Source of the DNA: DATFDN01 sp963756545
Lineage (GTDB): Bacteria > Pseudomonadota > Alphaproteobacteria > Acetobacterales > Acetobacteraceae
Assembly: GCA_963756545.1 (NCBI GenBank)
Contig: CAVWNY010000003.1
Location: 1,178,001 to 1,242,000, forward strand
Reading direction: 5' to 3'
DNA length: 64,000 nucleotides
Both the position numbers and the translations under genes were made by a program. Position 1 is the first letter of the stretch; every line of letters starts with the position of its first letter. The notes below the pieces were generated by a model. It was given only the letters and a program-made list of their open reading frames with translations. It was not told the DNA's origin and searched no databases. This document shows positions 24,676 through 33,178 of this stretch, piece after piece.

Positions 24676-24991
24676 CGGCGTTTCCTGCCCCGCACGATCG
24701 GCCTGTTCGCCCCGAACGTGGTTGAGGCCAAGCGCCGGTCCGCCCGGTTCAAGCGATCGGCCTACTTCGTCAAGAGCGAACTGACCCGGCGCTGCCTGAA
24801 CGCGCTGCGGGAAGCCGGGGAGCCGCTGACGATCCAGGCTATCGCCGTTGCCACGCTCCGCCGACAAGGGGCTGGACGCGGATGACAAGGAGCAGCGGGC
24901 GGACTTCGGGCGGCGGTTCTTGTGGACGTTGAACCGGCTGCTACAGCGCGGGGCCGTGACGAAGGAGGGCTACGGGGCGGGGGCGGTGTGG
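24676..24991 (+). pseudogene. Remnant of a small winged-helix-like protein, frameshifted and 5'-truncated
   Basis: Two overlapping frames together give a continuous protein-like sequence. The first frame reads RRFLPRTIGLFAPNVVEAK, then SARFKRSAYFVKSELTRRCL and NALREAGEPLTIQAIAVATL. The second continues RDKGLDADDKEQRADFGRRF, LWTLNRLLQRGAVTKEGYGA, GAVW. They join if one extra C at 24861-24862 is removed. A TAG stop at 24673 precedes the readable part and no start codon is available, so the 5' end is lost. The sequence resembles a compact helical DNA-binding protein (a recurring accessory-gene type), but I cannot name the family. The rest of the 24545-25250 interval shows nothing else. Confidence 0.6.
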
Positions 24992-25253
24992 GGCTGCTGG
25001 TTGCTTAGACGAGCAGGCCGGCGTCTGTCACGCTCGTTCAGATGGATTGGCGTGGGTCGCGACTATGTGTTAACATATTGAGTCTAGGCTAGAAACCCCC
25101 AAATCAGCGTTGCTTCGAAGGGACTGTGAAGGCCGCCGGAAATTGGACTAAGAGATGCAGATTATTGAGACCACAAGGCAGCCGTTGAAGTCGCGGCACG
25201 GAACCCTTAGCAAGCACGCCGGTCTGCCGTGGAAACCTGCGCGAGAGTTCGAC

Positions 25254-26649
25254 ATGTGGGATAGCCTGGGTTTTTCCAAGAATCCATACGATGCCGCTCC
25301 GTTGCGAACACTTGAAGATGATGTCGATCTCCTGATCGGGCGTCAGGACGAGTCCATCAAATTTCAAACCATCATTGAGTCCGTGCCGCGGGACTGTGCT
25401 ACTTTCGGGATTGCCTGGAGTGGGCAAGACTAGCTTCTTTAATATCCAATAGTTTCTCATGGAAACGGAGAAAAGCACGTTCGGCAAAAAACTGATCTCG
25501 GCGAGACATTTGTGTCCCATACAGGCGGATGATTCCGTTCATGAGATCGCTCTGAGAATACTACACAACACATGCCTTAACATTTCTGAATATGCGAAGA
25601 CGCAGAAGCTCGCGGTACCGACCAATACACTACAGGCGTTCCGCTGGCTGACAGGAAACAAAGGCTCTGGTTTCGATTTTAGTCTTCAGATCGCTGGATT
25701 TGGTGGTGGGTTGGGTAAAAACGAGGTGTTACCTCCTCCTGCTGATGTCTCATTTGAAGCATTACATTACATCCTGGTGTCTATTGCCGAGGAAGTGACG
25801 AGCTGGTATGGCATGGCCGGAATATTCGTAGCTTTAGACAATTTCGAAAATTTGGATGAGGACCAGATCGGCTCCGTTTTAATGGCATTCCGGGACAGTT
25901 TTTTCACGATACCAAAGATATGGTGGGTAGTTATCGGACAGACTGGCCTCACTAGCTTAGTCCAAGTTCTTGATCCTCGCATTGCAGAACGAATGAGCGG
26001 AAGCGTTGAGCTTACTCCAATCTCATCCGACGAACTACATCAGGCTATAGACAGGCGCGTCCAGAAGTTCCACTCGGACTCTGGCGGCAAGGCTCCTCTT
26101 ACACAAGATATTCACGATTTCCTTTACGCGGCTTCGTTGGGTGAGATTCGATTTGTCTTTAACTATGCATCCAAAATTTGCCTGGACTTCGTGTCATCGA
26201 CAAGGACGCAAGTGGTAAAAATATCCAAAGACGTGATTTCATCAGAAAAAATTGCGGAGATGATCGGCAGTTACATGGTGAGCAGGCAGATTCCATCTAA
26301 GATGGCCATGGACATTCTTCGTAAGAACGTCTCCGCAGAGATAGACGGATTGGGCTTGCGGCCAAAGGAGCGAGAAGTCCTGGCAATGATTGGTAAGAAC
26401 CGAAGCGCGACCCAAGGAGAGTTTAAAAACTTCGGGCTGGGATCTGGGCAGGACTTTTCCAGTAATTACTTGGCAAAATTTTACCGCCAACATCTTTTAG
26501 CTAAAAGGCAGGAAGGACGCCGCGTTCACTATAGCCTAAGAGGTATCGCTGCGATTGCGGACAGGTTTAGCCTCCTATCTGCGGACTCCTCCGCTGCCAA
26601 TAACCGCAAAAGTCCACGCTCGGTCGACACGTCATCGCCAGCCCAATGA
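25254..26649 (+). pseudogene. AAA-type ATPase with C-terminal winged helix, broken by a frameshift and an amber codon
   Basis: A P-loop ATPase gene in DNA of clearly lower G+C than its surroundings. The N-terminal part (ATG at 25254, MWDSLGFSKNPYDAAPL, then LIGRQDESIKFQTIIES) runs into the Walker A region in the wrong frame. The motif LLSGLPGVGKTSFFN is readable in another frame from about 25396. That frame meets TAG at 25450-25452 and then stays open to 26649. Downstream are Walker B-like GIFVALDNFENLDE, a sensor-like WWVVIGQTG, and a C-terminal winged helix (LRPKEREVLAMIGKNRSA ... RQEGRRVHYSLRG). The break needs a 1-nt insertion or 2-nt deletion near 25392-25396. Without the two lesions the protein would be about 465 residues. 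The role is unknown; similar ATPases occur in defence and mobile regions. Confidence 0.75.
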
Positions 26650-26697
26650 CGGCCTGCGTTTGCCGCCCGTTGTCCATCCGCCGATGATCCTCGCGCC

Positions 26698-26928
26698 ATG
26701 CGGGCTCTTGGGCATAGCGGACCAGATAGACACCTGCAATATGGCGCCGAGTTGAAGCGGGCCGGGATCGGCTACAAAGAGCTGGCGGAGCGGCTGAACA
26801 AGCACGGGCTGGAGGAGACCGAGACCTCTATCACCGGGAAGCTGGCGCGCGGGGCGTTCGCGGTCTCGTTCTTTCTGGCCTGTCTGGCGGTGCTGGAGAT
26901 GGAGGGGGTGCGGTTGGAGGACCTATAA
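26698..26928 (+). CDS. DUF6471-type small protein
   Basis: A 76-residue protein whose residues about 17-70 match the DUF6471 pattern: AELKRAGIGYKELAERLNKH, then GLEETETSITGKLARG and AFAVSFFLACLAVLEMEGV. This family is a small helical, HTH-like domain of unknown function found in accessory regions. The first 15 residues (ATG at 26698) do not look like the family and there is no ribosome-binding site, so the true 5' end may be lost or the start may differ. It ends 15 bp before the next gene on the same strand. Confidence 0.65.
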   Translation: MRALGHSGPDRHLQYGAELKRAGIGYKELAERLNKHGLEETETSITGKLARGAFAVSFFLACLAVLEMEGVRLEDL

Positions 26929-26943
26929 GGTAAGTCTCACCGC

Positions 26944-27894
26944 ATGGTAAGCGAACCAGATCGCCGACCCAAGGAAGCAGAGAAACGGGACCCACCACCA
27001 AAGAGACCCGTGCTCATCGGCGTATTCCGCGCTCTTAAACGCTACGAAGACAGTCGCCGTCGCCGCCATAAGAAAGAGGCTAGCGAGACCGACCTCATTA
27101 TGGCGCGATGGACGCGCAGAGTTGGCCTGTTCACCTTGGCGTTGGTAGTAATCGGTATCGTAACCGCCGGCATTTTTTGGCGGCAGCTGAGCGCTATGGA
27201 AGGCCAGCTTGATGAAATGCGCGCCACCCGCGAGAGCGGGGACAGGTCTTCCGCTGATCAGATGGTCGTCATGCGCGAACAGGCCAAAGCTATGCAGGGG
27301 CAGCTTGCTCAGATGGACATAGCGGAGCGCCCATGGCTCAAGCTTGATAGTGCCAAGCCTGTCCGTCTCAACATTGATGAGACGTTCGTAGTCATCGTCC
27401 TTGATCTCAGAATTGCGAATGTGGGTCATCAGCCGGCTGAGAATGCCGATGTAGAATACAGGGTGTATCGCTCTCTCTCTACGACCGAACAACAACACGA
27501 TGCGCGTGCCGTCTGCCATACCGGCGCAGCACAAACTAAAAGCGTTTCCAGCGAGATGATCTTTCCTGGCGAGAACCGGGTGGCCGACCAATACGCCTTC
27601 GCCATCACGATTGCGGACATCAAAGCGGACAGGGATAAGCGGATAAGTGAGATGACTGAGTCCAATACAGAATTGGCATACCCGCTGCGCAGCACATTCT
27701 CCATCGTAGGATGTATCTCCTACACATACCATGCCGGAGCCTCTCTCGGACAAACCGCATTCATTCTGGACATTTATCGGCCGTGCGATATGAGTCCTGT
27801 CGGGAAGTGTTCTTTCGATATCGTGCCCCGTAGTTTCTACAGTCCTAAGGATATGCTCGTGATAGAAGAGCGGCAGGGAGTGTTCGCCCGCTAG
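26944..27894 (+). CDS. Hypothetical single-pass membrane protein with coiled coil
   Basis: A 316-residue protein of unknown function. A basic, Pro-rich N-terminus (residues 1-55) is followed by one membrane segment (VGLFTLALVVIGIVTAGIFW, about 60-79). A coiled-coil stretch comes next (QLSAMEGQLDEMRATRESGD ... MREQAKAMQGQLAQMDIAER, about 81-127), then a beta-rich domain starting RPWLKLDS (about 129-300). The order helix, coiled coil and RPWL domain recurs in hypothetical proteins of proteobacterial accessory regions. Codon and base use are more A+T-rich than the flanks. The C-terminal domain contains four Cys (VGCISY, RPCDM, GKCSF, AVCHT). It is probably intact. Confidence 0.7.
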   Translation: MVSEPDRRPKEAEKRDPPPKRPVLIGVFRALKRYEDSRRRRHKKEASETDLIMARWTRRVGLFTLALVVIGIVTAGIFWRQLSAMEGQLDEMRATRESGDRSSADQMVVMREQAKAMQGQLAQMDIAERPWLKLDSAKPVRLNIDETFVVIVLDLRIANVGHQPAENADVEYRVYRSLSTTEQQHDARAVCHTGAAQTKSVSSEMIFPGENRVADQYAFAITIADIKADRDKRISEMTESNTELAYPLRSTFSIVGCISYTYHAGASLGQTAFILDIYRPCDMSPVGKCSFDIVPRSFYSPKDMLVIEERQGVFAR

Positions 27895-28130
27895 GACTGT
27901 AGTGCTGCGAGAAAACCGCGACACCAACGAGCCAGATAGACCGCGCCCTCATCGCCGGCCTACACGACGGCCTCTCACATGTGGCAGCCTGCTCGCATTA
28001 CCCCGCTAGTATGGCCGGCGGTGGCGGGTGCTACCGAATACCGCAAAACACCGTCATGGCTGGGCTTGGCCGGCGACTGTCCGGTTCACAATGTTTTCGG
28101 CCTCTCACAGCCTCCTGGCATTAACCCCCA

Positions 28131-28218
28131 TCGTCATGGCCGGCGGAGGCCGGCCACCCACGTCTTCTTCGGGCAGCGAGCAAAGACGTAGGTACCCGGC
28201 CTTCGCCGGGCATGACGA
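28131..28218. repeat. Dispersed palindromic repeat, family A, copy 2
   Basis: A palindrome with outer arms CGTCATGGCCGG and CCGGGCATGACG and inner arms ACCCACGTCTT and AAAGACGTAGGT. A partial half copy (CCGTCATGGCTGGGCTTGGC) lies just upstream at about 28049-28069. The 430-bp gap 27895-28328 holds these elements and no gene that I can support. Confidence 0.75.
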
Positions 28219-28328
28219 AAGTGGGCAGGCTTGGTCCCCACGACTTTCAAGAAACGGCCTGTAAGGGGCCGGAAGTAGGGTCACCGTGTTGGTGGAGTAA
28301 TACTGTATGTAATCCTCCTCGGTTGGCG

Positions 28329-29615
28329 TCACCCGAAGGCCGCCTCCATCTCCCGCCGGAAGCGATACGCCGCGTCCGCCTCGTCCACCGCCACGTCCGC
28401 CCATGTCACGCTCTGGCCTTTCGGCACATGGCGTAGCAGCCGCACGCGGTTTGCCAGCCCGATCGGCACCCCGCCGATCCCCAGGCTCGCGCGGGCGGGA
28501 ATCAGCTTGCCCCAGACGCAGCCGCCGCCCTCGCCGTCGAGCACCTCGCCTTCGCGCAAATCGCGCTTGGCGGTGGCGACCACGTCGGCGCGGAAGCCGT
28601 CCGGCGCGCCGGACGGCTCGCCTCTCAGGGCGGCGGACAGGATCGAGACGTTCAGCTCCAGCCCGATCAGGTGGAACGGGCGATAGAGCGCCGTGACGCG
28701 CCCCGTGGCGTCGGTCACGACGCCGTACTCGGCGAAGCACCGCGCCGCATACTCGCCCGGCGCCTCGAACACGACATAGACGCCCCAGCGCAGATCATTG
28801 GCGACCGGGTTGCCGTCGCGGCGCAGGCTGGAGACGACCTCCACCTGGCCGCCGCCGCTGCCCGAGCGCAGCGCCTCGGCCAGCTCGTGCGTGCCGGCCG
28901 GCGGAAAACGCAGGCCGTCCGGCGGCGGCGTCAGGCCGGTCGCGTTCGCCACCGCCGCCATCTCGATGCCGGACTTGGTGCCATCCAGAAAGGAATTGAA
29001 CATCTGCGGGTTCATCCCGCCCTGACGCGCCTGCTGTTCCGACAATCCGTAGTAGCCCCAGACGGTCGCCGGGGTGGAGGCGTGGTATTCGGGCAGATAT
29101 TTCGTGCCCTTGCCCGCCGCGATCACGGGGAAGCCACAGGCGCGCGCCCAATCCACCAGTTCGCAGATCAGCGCGGGCTGATCGCCGTAGGCGAGCGAAT
29201 AGACCACTCCGGCGCGCGCCGCCTCGCGGGCGAGAAGCGGGCCGGCGAGCACGTCGGCCTCCACGTTGACCATGACAATGTGCTTTCCCTCGGCAATCGC
29301 ACTCCGGGCGTGTGCGATGCCGGCGGGGGCATGGCCGGTCGCCTCGACCACGACCTCCACGTCATCCCCGGCGATCGCGGCCATCGCGTCATCGGTGAAG
29401 CGGGTCGCCGTGATCCGTGCGGCCTCCCAGCCCACGCCCCGGCACGCCGCGCGGGCGCGGTCGGGCGAGAGGTCGGCGATGACGGCGACCTCCAGCCCCG
29501 GCGTTGTCGGGATTTGCGAGAGGAACATCGAGCCGAACTTGCCCGCGCCGATCAGGCACACGCGCACGGGGCGTCCGGCCTCCGCGCGCCGCCGCAGCAG
29601 CCGATACAGGTTCAT
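28329..29615 (-). CDS. Homoserine dehydrogenase-like NAD(P)-binding oxidoreductase with SAF domain (COG4091 type)
   Basis: A 428-residue cytoplasmic enzyme. The N-terminal Rossmann motif is VRVCLIGAGKFGSMFLSQ (about residues 17-34). The segment VEVVVEATGHAPAGIAHARS and the Lys region IAAGKGTKYLPEYHASTP follow, as in homoserine dehydrogenase-like proteins. The C-terminal part (TAKRDLREGEVLDGEGGGCV, then WGKLIPA, about 350-375) is the SAF domain. This combination is COG4091; its physiological substrate is not generally established, though related enzymes act in sugar-acid or branched-sugar catabolism. GGAAGGGG precedes the ATG at 29615. It diverges from a creatininase-family gene 71 bp away. 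Confidence 0.85.
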   Translation of the reverse strand: MNLYRLLRRRAEAGRPVRVCLIGAGKFGSMFLSQIPTTPGLEVAVIADLSPDRARAACRGVGWEAARITATRFTDDAMAAIAGDDVEVVVEATGHAPAGIAHARSAIAEGKHIVMVNVEADVLAGPLLAREAARAGVVYSLAYGDQPALICELVDWARACGFPVIAAGKGTKYLPEYHASTPATVWGYYGLSEQQARQGGMNPQMFNSFLDGTKSGIEMAAVANATGLTPPPDGLRFPPAGTHELAEALRSGSGGGQVEVVSSLRRDGNPVANDLRWGVYVVFEAPGEYAARCFAEYGVVTDATGRVTALYRPFHLIGLELNVSILSAALRGEPSGAPDGFRADVVATAKRDLREGEVLDGEGGGCVWGKLIPARASLGIGGVPIGLANRVRLLRHVPKGQSVTWADVAVDEADAAYRFRREMEAAFG

Positions 29616-29686
29616 GGCAGCCCCTTCCGTCGCCGGCGTTTCCGTGGCCCACTGGTTAGCGGCAACTGGGCGAGGAGGAAAACGGC

Positions 29687-30478
29687 ATGGAGGTCGAGTG
29701 GCGCCGGCTGCGGGCCGACGAGTTGCGCGACGCGGCGAAGCAGGATGCGATCGTTATCGTTCCGGTGGCCTCGCTGGAGCAGCACGGCCCGCACCTGCCG
29801 GTGGAGACGGACACGATGATCGGCGAGGCGGTCGCGGTCCGCACCGCACGCCGGATCGCCGCAGCGGGCGCGCGCGCGCTGGTCCTTCCCGTGCTCTGGA
29901 CGGGGCTTTCGGAGCACCACATGCCGTTCGGCGGTACCATCACGCTCAGCCTGGACGCGTTCTCGGCTCTGATCGAGGATGTGTGCCGCTCCGTCGTGCG
30001 CCACGGCTTCCGGCGCATCGCGCTGTCGAACTCTCATGGCGGCAATATCAATGCGCTGCGGACTTTGACCGACGAGCTGACCGTGAAGTTGAAGGCTCCC
30101 ATCGTGATGTTCACGTACGCCGAGGCCGTCCAGCCGGCGATCGCGAAGCTGCTGACCACGCAAGGCGGGGTGCGCCATGCCTGCGAGGCCGAGACCGCGA
30201 TGATGCTGGCCCTGCGTCCCGACCTGGTCGCGCAGACGCGCATCCCGCCGCGCGCCAACGCGCCTTTGATGCCGGACTCCGGCCTGTATCGCTGGCGCAG
30301 CTTCGCCGTCCGCACGCCGACCGGCGTGATGGGCAATCCCGACGCGGGCACCGCCGAGCAGGGGGAGCGCCTGTTGGAGGCGATCGCGGAGAATCTCGCC
30401 GGCAAGCTCGCCGACCCCGAGTTGTGGCGGGCGGCGTTTCTGCCGGATGCGGGGGAAACAGCCGGGCAAGGTCGGTGA
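29687..30478 (+). CDS. Creatininase family amidohydrolase
   Basis: A 263-residue metal-dependent hydrolase of cyclic amides (the family includes creatininase and related enzymes). The metal ligands are visible: Glu and His in PVASLEQHGPHLPVETDT, with a following Asp, His in ISNSHGGN-like LSNSHGGNINALRTL, and Glu in VRHACEAETAMMLAL. The active-site region GLSEHHMPFGGTITLS is conserved. A strong ribosome-binding site GAGGAGG precedes the ATG. It sits upstream of a molybdenum hydroxylase pair and may share a catabolic pathway for an N-heterocycle; that link is inference from position only. Confidence 0.9.
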   Translation: MEVEWRRLRADELRDAAKQDAIVIVPVASLEQHGPHLPVETDTMIGEAVAVRTARRIAAAGARALVLPVLWTGLSEHHMPFGGTITLSLDAFSALIEDVCRSVVRHGFRRIALSNSHGGNINALRTLTDELTVKLKAPIVMFTYAEAVQPAIAKLLTTQGGVRHACEAETAMMLALRPDLVAQTRIPPRANAPLMPDSGLYRWRSFAVRTPTGVMGNPDAGTAEQGERLLEAIAENLAGKLADPELWRAAFLPDAGETAGQGR

Positions 30479-30485
30479 CGCGCGA

Positions 30486-30578
30486 CCCCTCTCCCCTCCC
30501 GGGGGAGGAGGGGGAGCAGATGGCCCGACGCTTTTTTTCTCCTCCCCTCCCCTTGCGGGAGGGGTTGGGGGAGGGGTG
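30486..30578. repeat. Palindromic repeat, family B, copy 1
   Basis: Two inverted half units: CCCCTCTCCCCTCCCGGGGG...GGAGG and CTCCCCTCCCCTTGCGGGAG...GGGAGGGG, separated by a short spacer with a T7 run. It lies in the intergenic space between the creatininase gene and the 2Fe-2S subunit gene. The same family occurs at 34860, 42724, 43868, 45549 and (variant) 63718. Confidence 0.8.
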
Positions 30579-30602
30579 GCGGGCACGTAGGGAGGCGGCA
30601 TC

Positions 30603-31067
30603 ATGAGCATTACCTTCGAGGTCAACGGTGTGCCGGCCGAAGTCGCCGATCCGCCCACGACGCCATTGCTCGACGTGCTTCGCAACACGCTCGGCCTTAG
30701 GGGCACGCGCTACGGCTGCGGGCTGGAGCAGTGCGGGAGCTGCATGGTGCTGCTGGACGGGCAACCGATCTATGCCTGCGGGCGCGAGGTCGGCACCGTC
30801 GCCGGACGGCGCGTGACCACCATCGAGGCGCTGACCCCGCACCCTCTGCATCAGGCGTTCCTCGATGAGCAGGCGGGCCAGTGCGGCTATTGCCTCTCGG
30901 GCATCATCGTCACCGCGAAGGCCCTGCTGGACCGCAATCCCGCGCCGACGCGCGCCGACATCGTGGACGCGCTCGACCCGCATCTCTGCCGCTGCGGCAC
31001 GCACACGCGCATCATCCGCGCCGTGGCGCACGCCGCGACGGCGTTGCGCGAAGGAGCAGCACGATGA
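30603..31067 (+). CDS. 2Fe-2S subunit of a molybdenum hydroxylase (IorA/CoxS-like)
   Basis: The small electron-transfer subunit of a xanthine oxidase-family enzyme, 154 residues with two [2Fe-2S] clusters. The ferredoxin-type cluster is in RYGCGLEQCGSCMVLLDG with the further ligand in PIYACGREV. The helical domain has GQCGYCLSGIIVTA and HLCRCGTHTRI. GGAGG at 30591-30595 precedes the ATG. Its stop overlaps the large-subunit start (ATGA). The two-subunit arrangement without an FAD subunit matches isoquinoline 1-oxidoreductase-like enzymes and periplasmic aldehyde oxidases. Confidence 0.94.
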   Translation: MSITFEVNGVPAEVADPPTTPLLDVLRNTLGLRGTRYGCGLEQCGSCMVLLDGQPIYACGREVGTVAGRRVTTIEALTPHPLHQAFLDEQAGQCGYCLSGIIVTAKALLDRNPAPTRADIVDALDPHLCRCGTHTRIIRAVAHAATALREGAAR

Positions 31068-33175
31068 GCGACGCGCCGTTGCCGCTGTCGGTGGTCAACA
31101 ATCCACCTCCCGACCGCTGGCTCCGCTTCGGTCCGGATCGGACCGTGGGCCTCTCGGTCGGCAAGGTGGAGATCGGCCAGGGCATTCTGACCGCGCTGAC
31201 GCAGATCGCCGCCGAGGAACTCGATGTGCCGATCGGCACCGTCCGCATCCTGTCCGGCGACACCGACCGCGCACCCGACGAGGGTTCGACCAGCAGCAGT
31301 CTGTCGATCGAGGTCTCGGGCGCGTCGGTGCGGCTGATCTCGGCGGAGGTGCGCGCGCGCTTCCTCGACCGGCTCGCCCAACGCCTGAACTGCGCGGCCT
31401 CGGAGCTGTCGGTCGATGCGGGCGCGTTCCTGCGCGGCGGTGCCCCGACCGGCCAGGATTATTGGAGCTTCGCCCCCGAGATCGATCTGGCGCGGCCAGC
31501 CACCGGCCGGGCGGAGCGCAAGGCGCCCACCACGTATCGCCTTGTCGGGCGCGACGTGGCGCGGGTCGATCTGCCGGCGAAGATTTCCGGGGCGGCCTTC
31601 CTCCACGACATGGCCCCGCCGGGGATGCTCCACGCGCGCATCCTGCGCCAGCCCAGCCGGGGCGCGCGTCTCGCCGCGCTCGACGGGGCGGCGATCACGC
31701 GCGAAGCCGGCGGCGCGCTTCGCATCGCGCGGGTCGGCGACTTCGTCGCCCTGCTGAGCGAGAGCGAAACCGTGGCGCGGCGCGCGGCCGGGGCCGCGCC
31801 TTCCCACGCGCGCTGGGAGAACGTGCCCTCGATCCCGCCGGGCGCGGAGGAGGCGCGCGCGCTGGTGGGCCAGCCCGCCGTCGATCGCGTGCTGGGCGAT
31901 CCGCCCGCGACGGCGGAGGGCGCGGTGGTCGAGGCGACCTATTCGCGCCCCTATCTCGCGCACGCCGCGCTCGGCCCGTCCTGCGCGCTGGCCGAGGAGC
32001 GCGACGGGCATCTGACCGTCTGGACGCATTCGCAGGCGGTCTATCCGCTGCGGACCTCGCTTTCCAACGTGCTGGGCCGGCCGGTCGAGACGATTTCGGT
32101 GCGCCACGCGCAAGGGGCGGGCTGCTACGGCCACAATGGCGCCGACGACGTGGCGCTGGATGCGGCGCTGGTGGCCCAGCTCGTGCCCGGCCGGCCGATC
32201 CGGGTGCAGTGGCTGCGCGAGGAGGAGTTCGGCTTCGAGCCGGTCGGCACGGCGCAGGTGGTGACGATCCGCGCTATCCTGGATGCGCGCGGACGCCCGG
32301 TGGACTGGACGGCCGAGATCTGGGCCGGCTCGCACGTGCAGCGCCCGGCGGCGGGCGGCAACATGCTGGCCCACGAGGCGCTGCCCACGCCGCCGCCCGA
32401 CCCGCGCCCGTCGGAGCCGCCGGAGGCGAACGGCGGCGGCGGCACGCGCAACGCCGTGCCGATGTATGACATTCCGGCCAAGCGCATCATCCACCATCTG
32501 GCCCGACGCACCCCCGTCCGCACCTCGGCGCTGCGCGGCCTCGGCGCGCTGCCCAACGTGTTCGCCCTCGAATGCTTCATCGACGAACTGGCGGAACGCG
32601 CCGGGGAAGATCCGGTCGCCTATCGGCTGTCGATCCTGTCCAACCCGCGCGCCCGCGCGGTGATCGAGCGGGCGGCCGCGATGGCCGGATGGTCCGCGCG
32701 CGGCGCGGCCGGGGCGGGCAGGGGATTGGGGATCGGCTTCGCGCAATACAAGAACCGCTCCGCCTATGCCGCCGTGATCGCCGAGGTCGAGGTGGACCGC
32801 GACGTCCGGCTGCGGCGCGTGTGGTGCGCCGCCGACGCGGGCCTGGTCATCAATCCCGCCGGCGCCTGCAATCAACTGGAGGGCGGGATCGTCCAGGCGG
32901 CGAGCTTCACCCTGAAGGAGCAGGTCCGCTTCGATGCGCAGGGGATCAGCTCGCGCGACTGGGACAGCTACCCGATCCTGCGCTTTTCGGAGGTGCCGGA
33001 CATCGCGGTCGAACTGATCGGCGCCCCGGATCAGCCCTCGCTCGGCATGGGCGAATGCACGATCGGGCCGACGGCGGCGGCGATCGGCAACGCCGTGGCC
33101 CACGCGCTCGGCGCGCGCATCCGCGACCTGCCGTTCACGCGCGAGCGGGTTGCGGCGGTGCTGCGGGCGGGCTGA
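31064..33175 (+). CDS. Molybdopterin-binding large subunit (IorB-like hydroxylase)
   Basis: The catalytic subunit of a xanthine oxidase-family enzyme, 703 residues. The N-terminal segment GKVEIGQGILTALTQIAAEE and the later GAGCYGHNGADDVALDAAL and QWLREEEFGFEP are Moco-binding motifs of this family. Near the C-terminus, LGMGECTIGPTAAAIGNAVA carries the conserved catalytic Glu. Length and two-domain layout match isoquinoline 1-oxidoreductase beta or related N-heterocycle/aldehyde hydroxylases; the substrate is not determinable. I see no twin-Arg signal, in contrast to many IorB proteins. The ATG at 31064 is set by the overlap with the 2Fe-2S subunit. Confidence 0.92.
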   Translation: MSDAPLPLSVVNNPPPDRWLRFGPDRTVGLSVGKVEIGQGILTALTQIAAEELDVPIGTVRILSGDTDRAPDEGSTSSSLSIEVSGASVRLISAEVRARFLDRLAQRLNCAASELSVDAGAFLRGGAPTGQDYWSFAPEIDLARPATGRAERKAPTTYRLVGRDVARVDLPAKISGAAFLHDMAPPGMLHARILRQPSRGARLAALDGAAITREAGGALRIARVGDFVALLSESETVARRAAGAAPSHARWENVPSIPPGAEEARALVGQPAVDRVLGDPPATAEGAVVEATYSRPYLAHAALGPSCALAEERDGHLTVWTHSQAVYPLRTSLSNVLGRPVETISVRHAQGAGCYGHNGADDVALDAALVAQLVPGRPIRVQWLREEEFGFEPVGTAQVVTIRAILDARGRPVDWTAEIWAGSHVQRPAAGGNMLAHEALPTPPPDPRPSEPPEANGGGGTRNAVPMYDIPAKRIIHHLARRTPVRTSALRGLGALPNVFALECFIDELAERAGEDPVAYRLSILSNPRARAVIERAAAMAGWSARGAAGAGRGLGIGFAQYKNRSAYAAVIAEVEVDRDVRLRRVWCAADAGLVINPAGACNQLEGGIVQAASFTLKEQVRFDAQGISSRDWDSYPILRFSEVPDIAVELIGAPDQPSLGMGECTIGPTAAAIGNAVAHALGARIRDLPFTRERVAAVLRAG

Positions 33176-33178
33176 GGT

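Noticed and set aside
24541..24888. Minus-strand ORF of 115 codons before the sugar-binding protein
   Set aside because: It is antisense to the frameshifted wHTH-like remnant and ends inside the binding-protein start region; no protein features.
25450..25452. TAG codon as a recoded (pyrrolysine-type) codon in the ATPase gene
   Set aside because: The gene also needs a frameshift just upstream, and nothing in the window suggests amber recoding; decay is simpler. It is not a selenocysteine codon either, which would be TGA.
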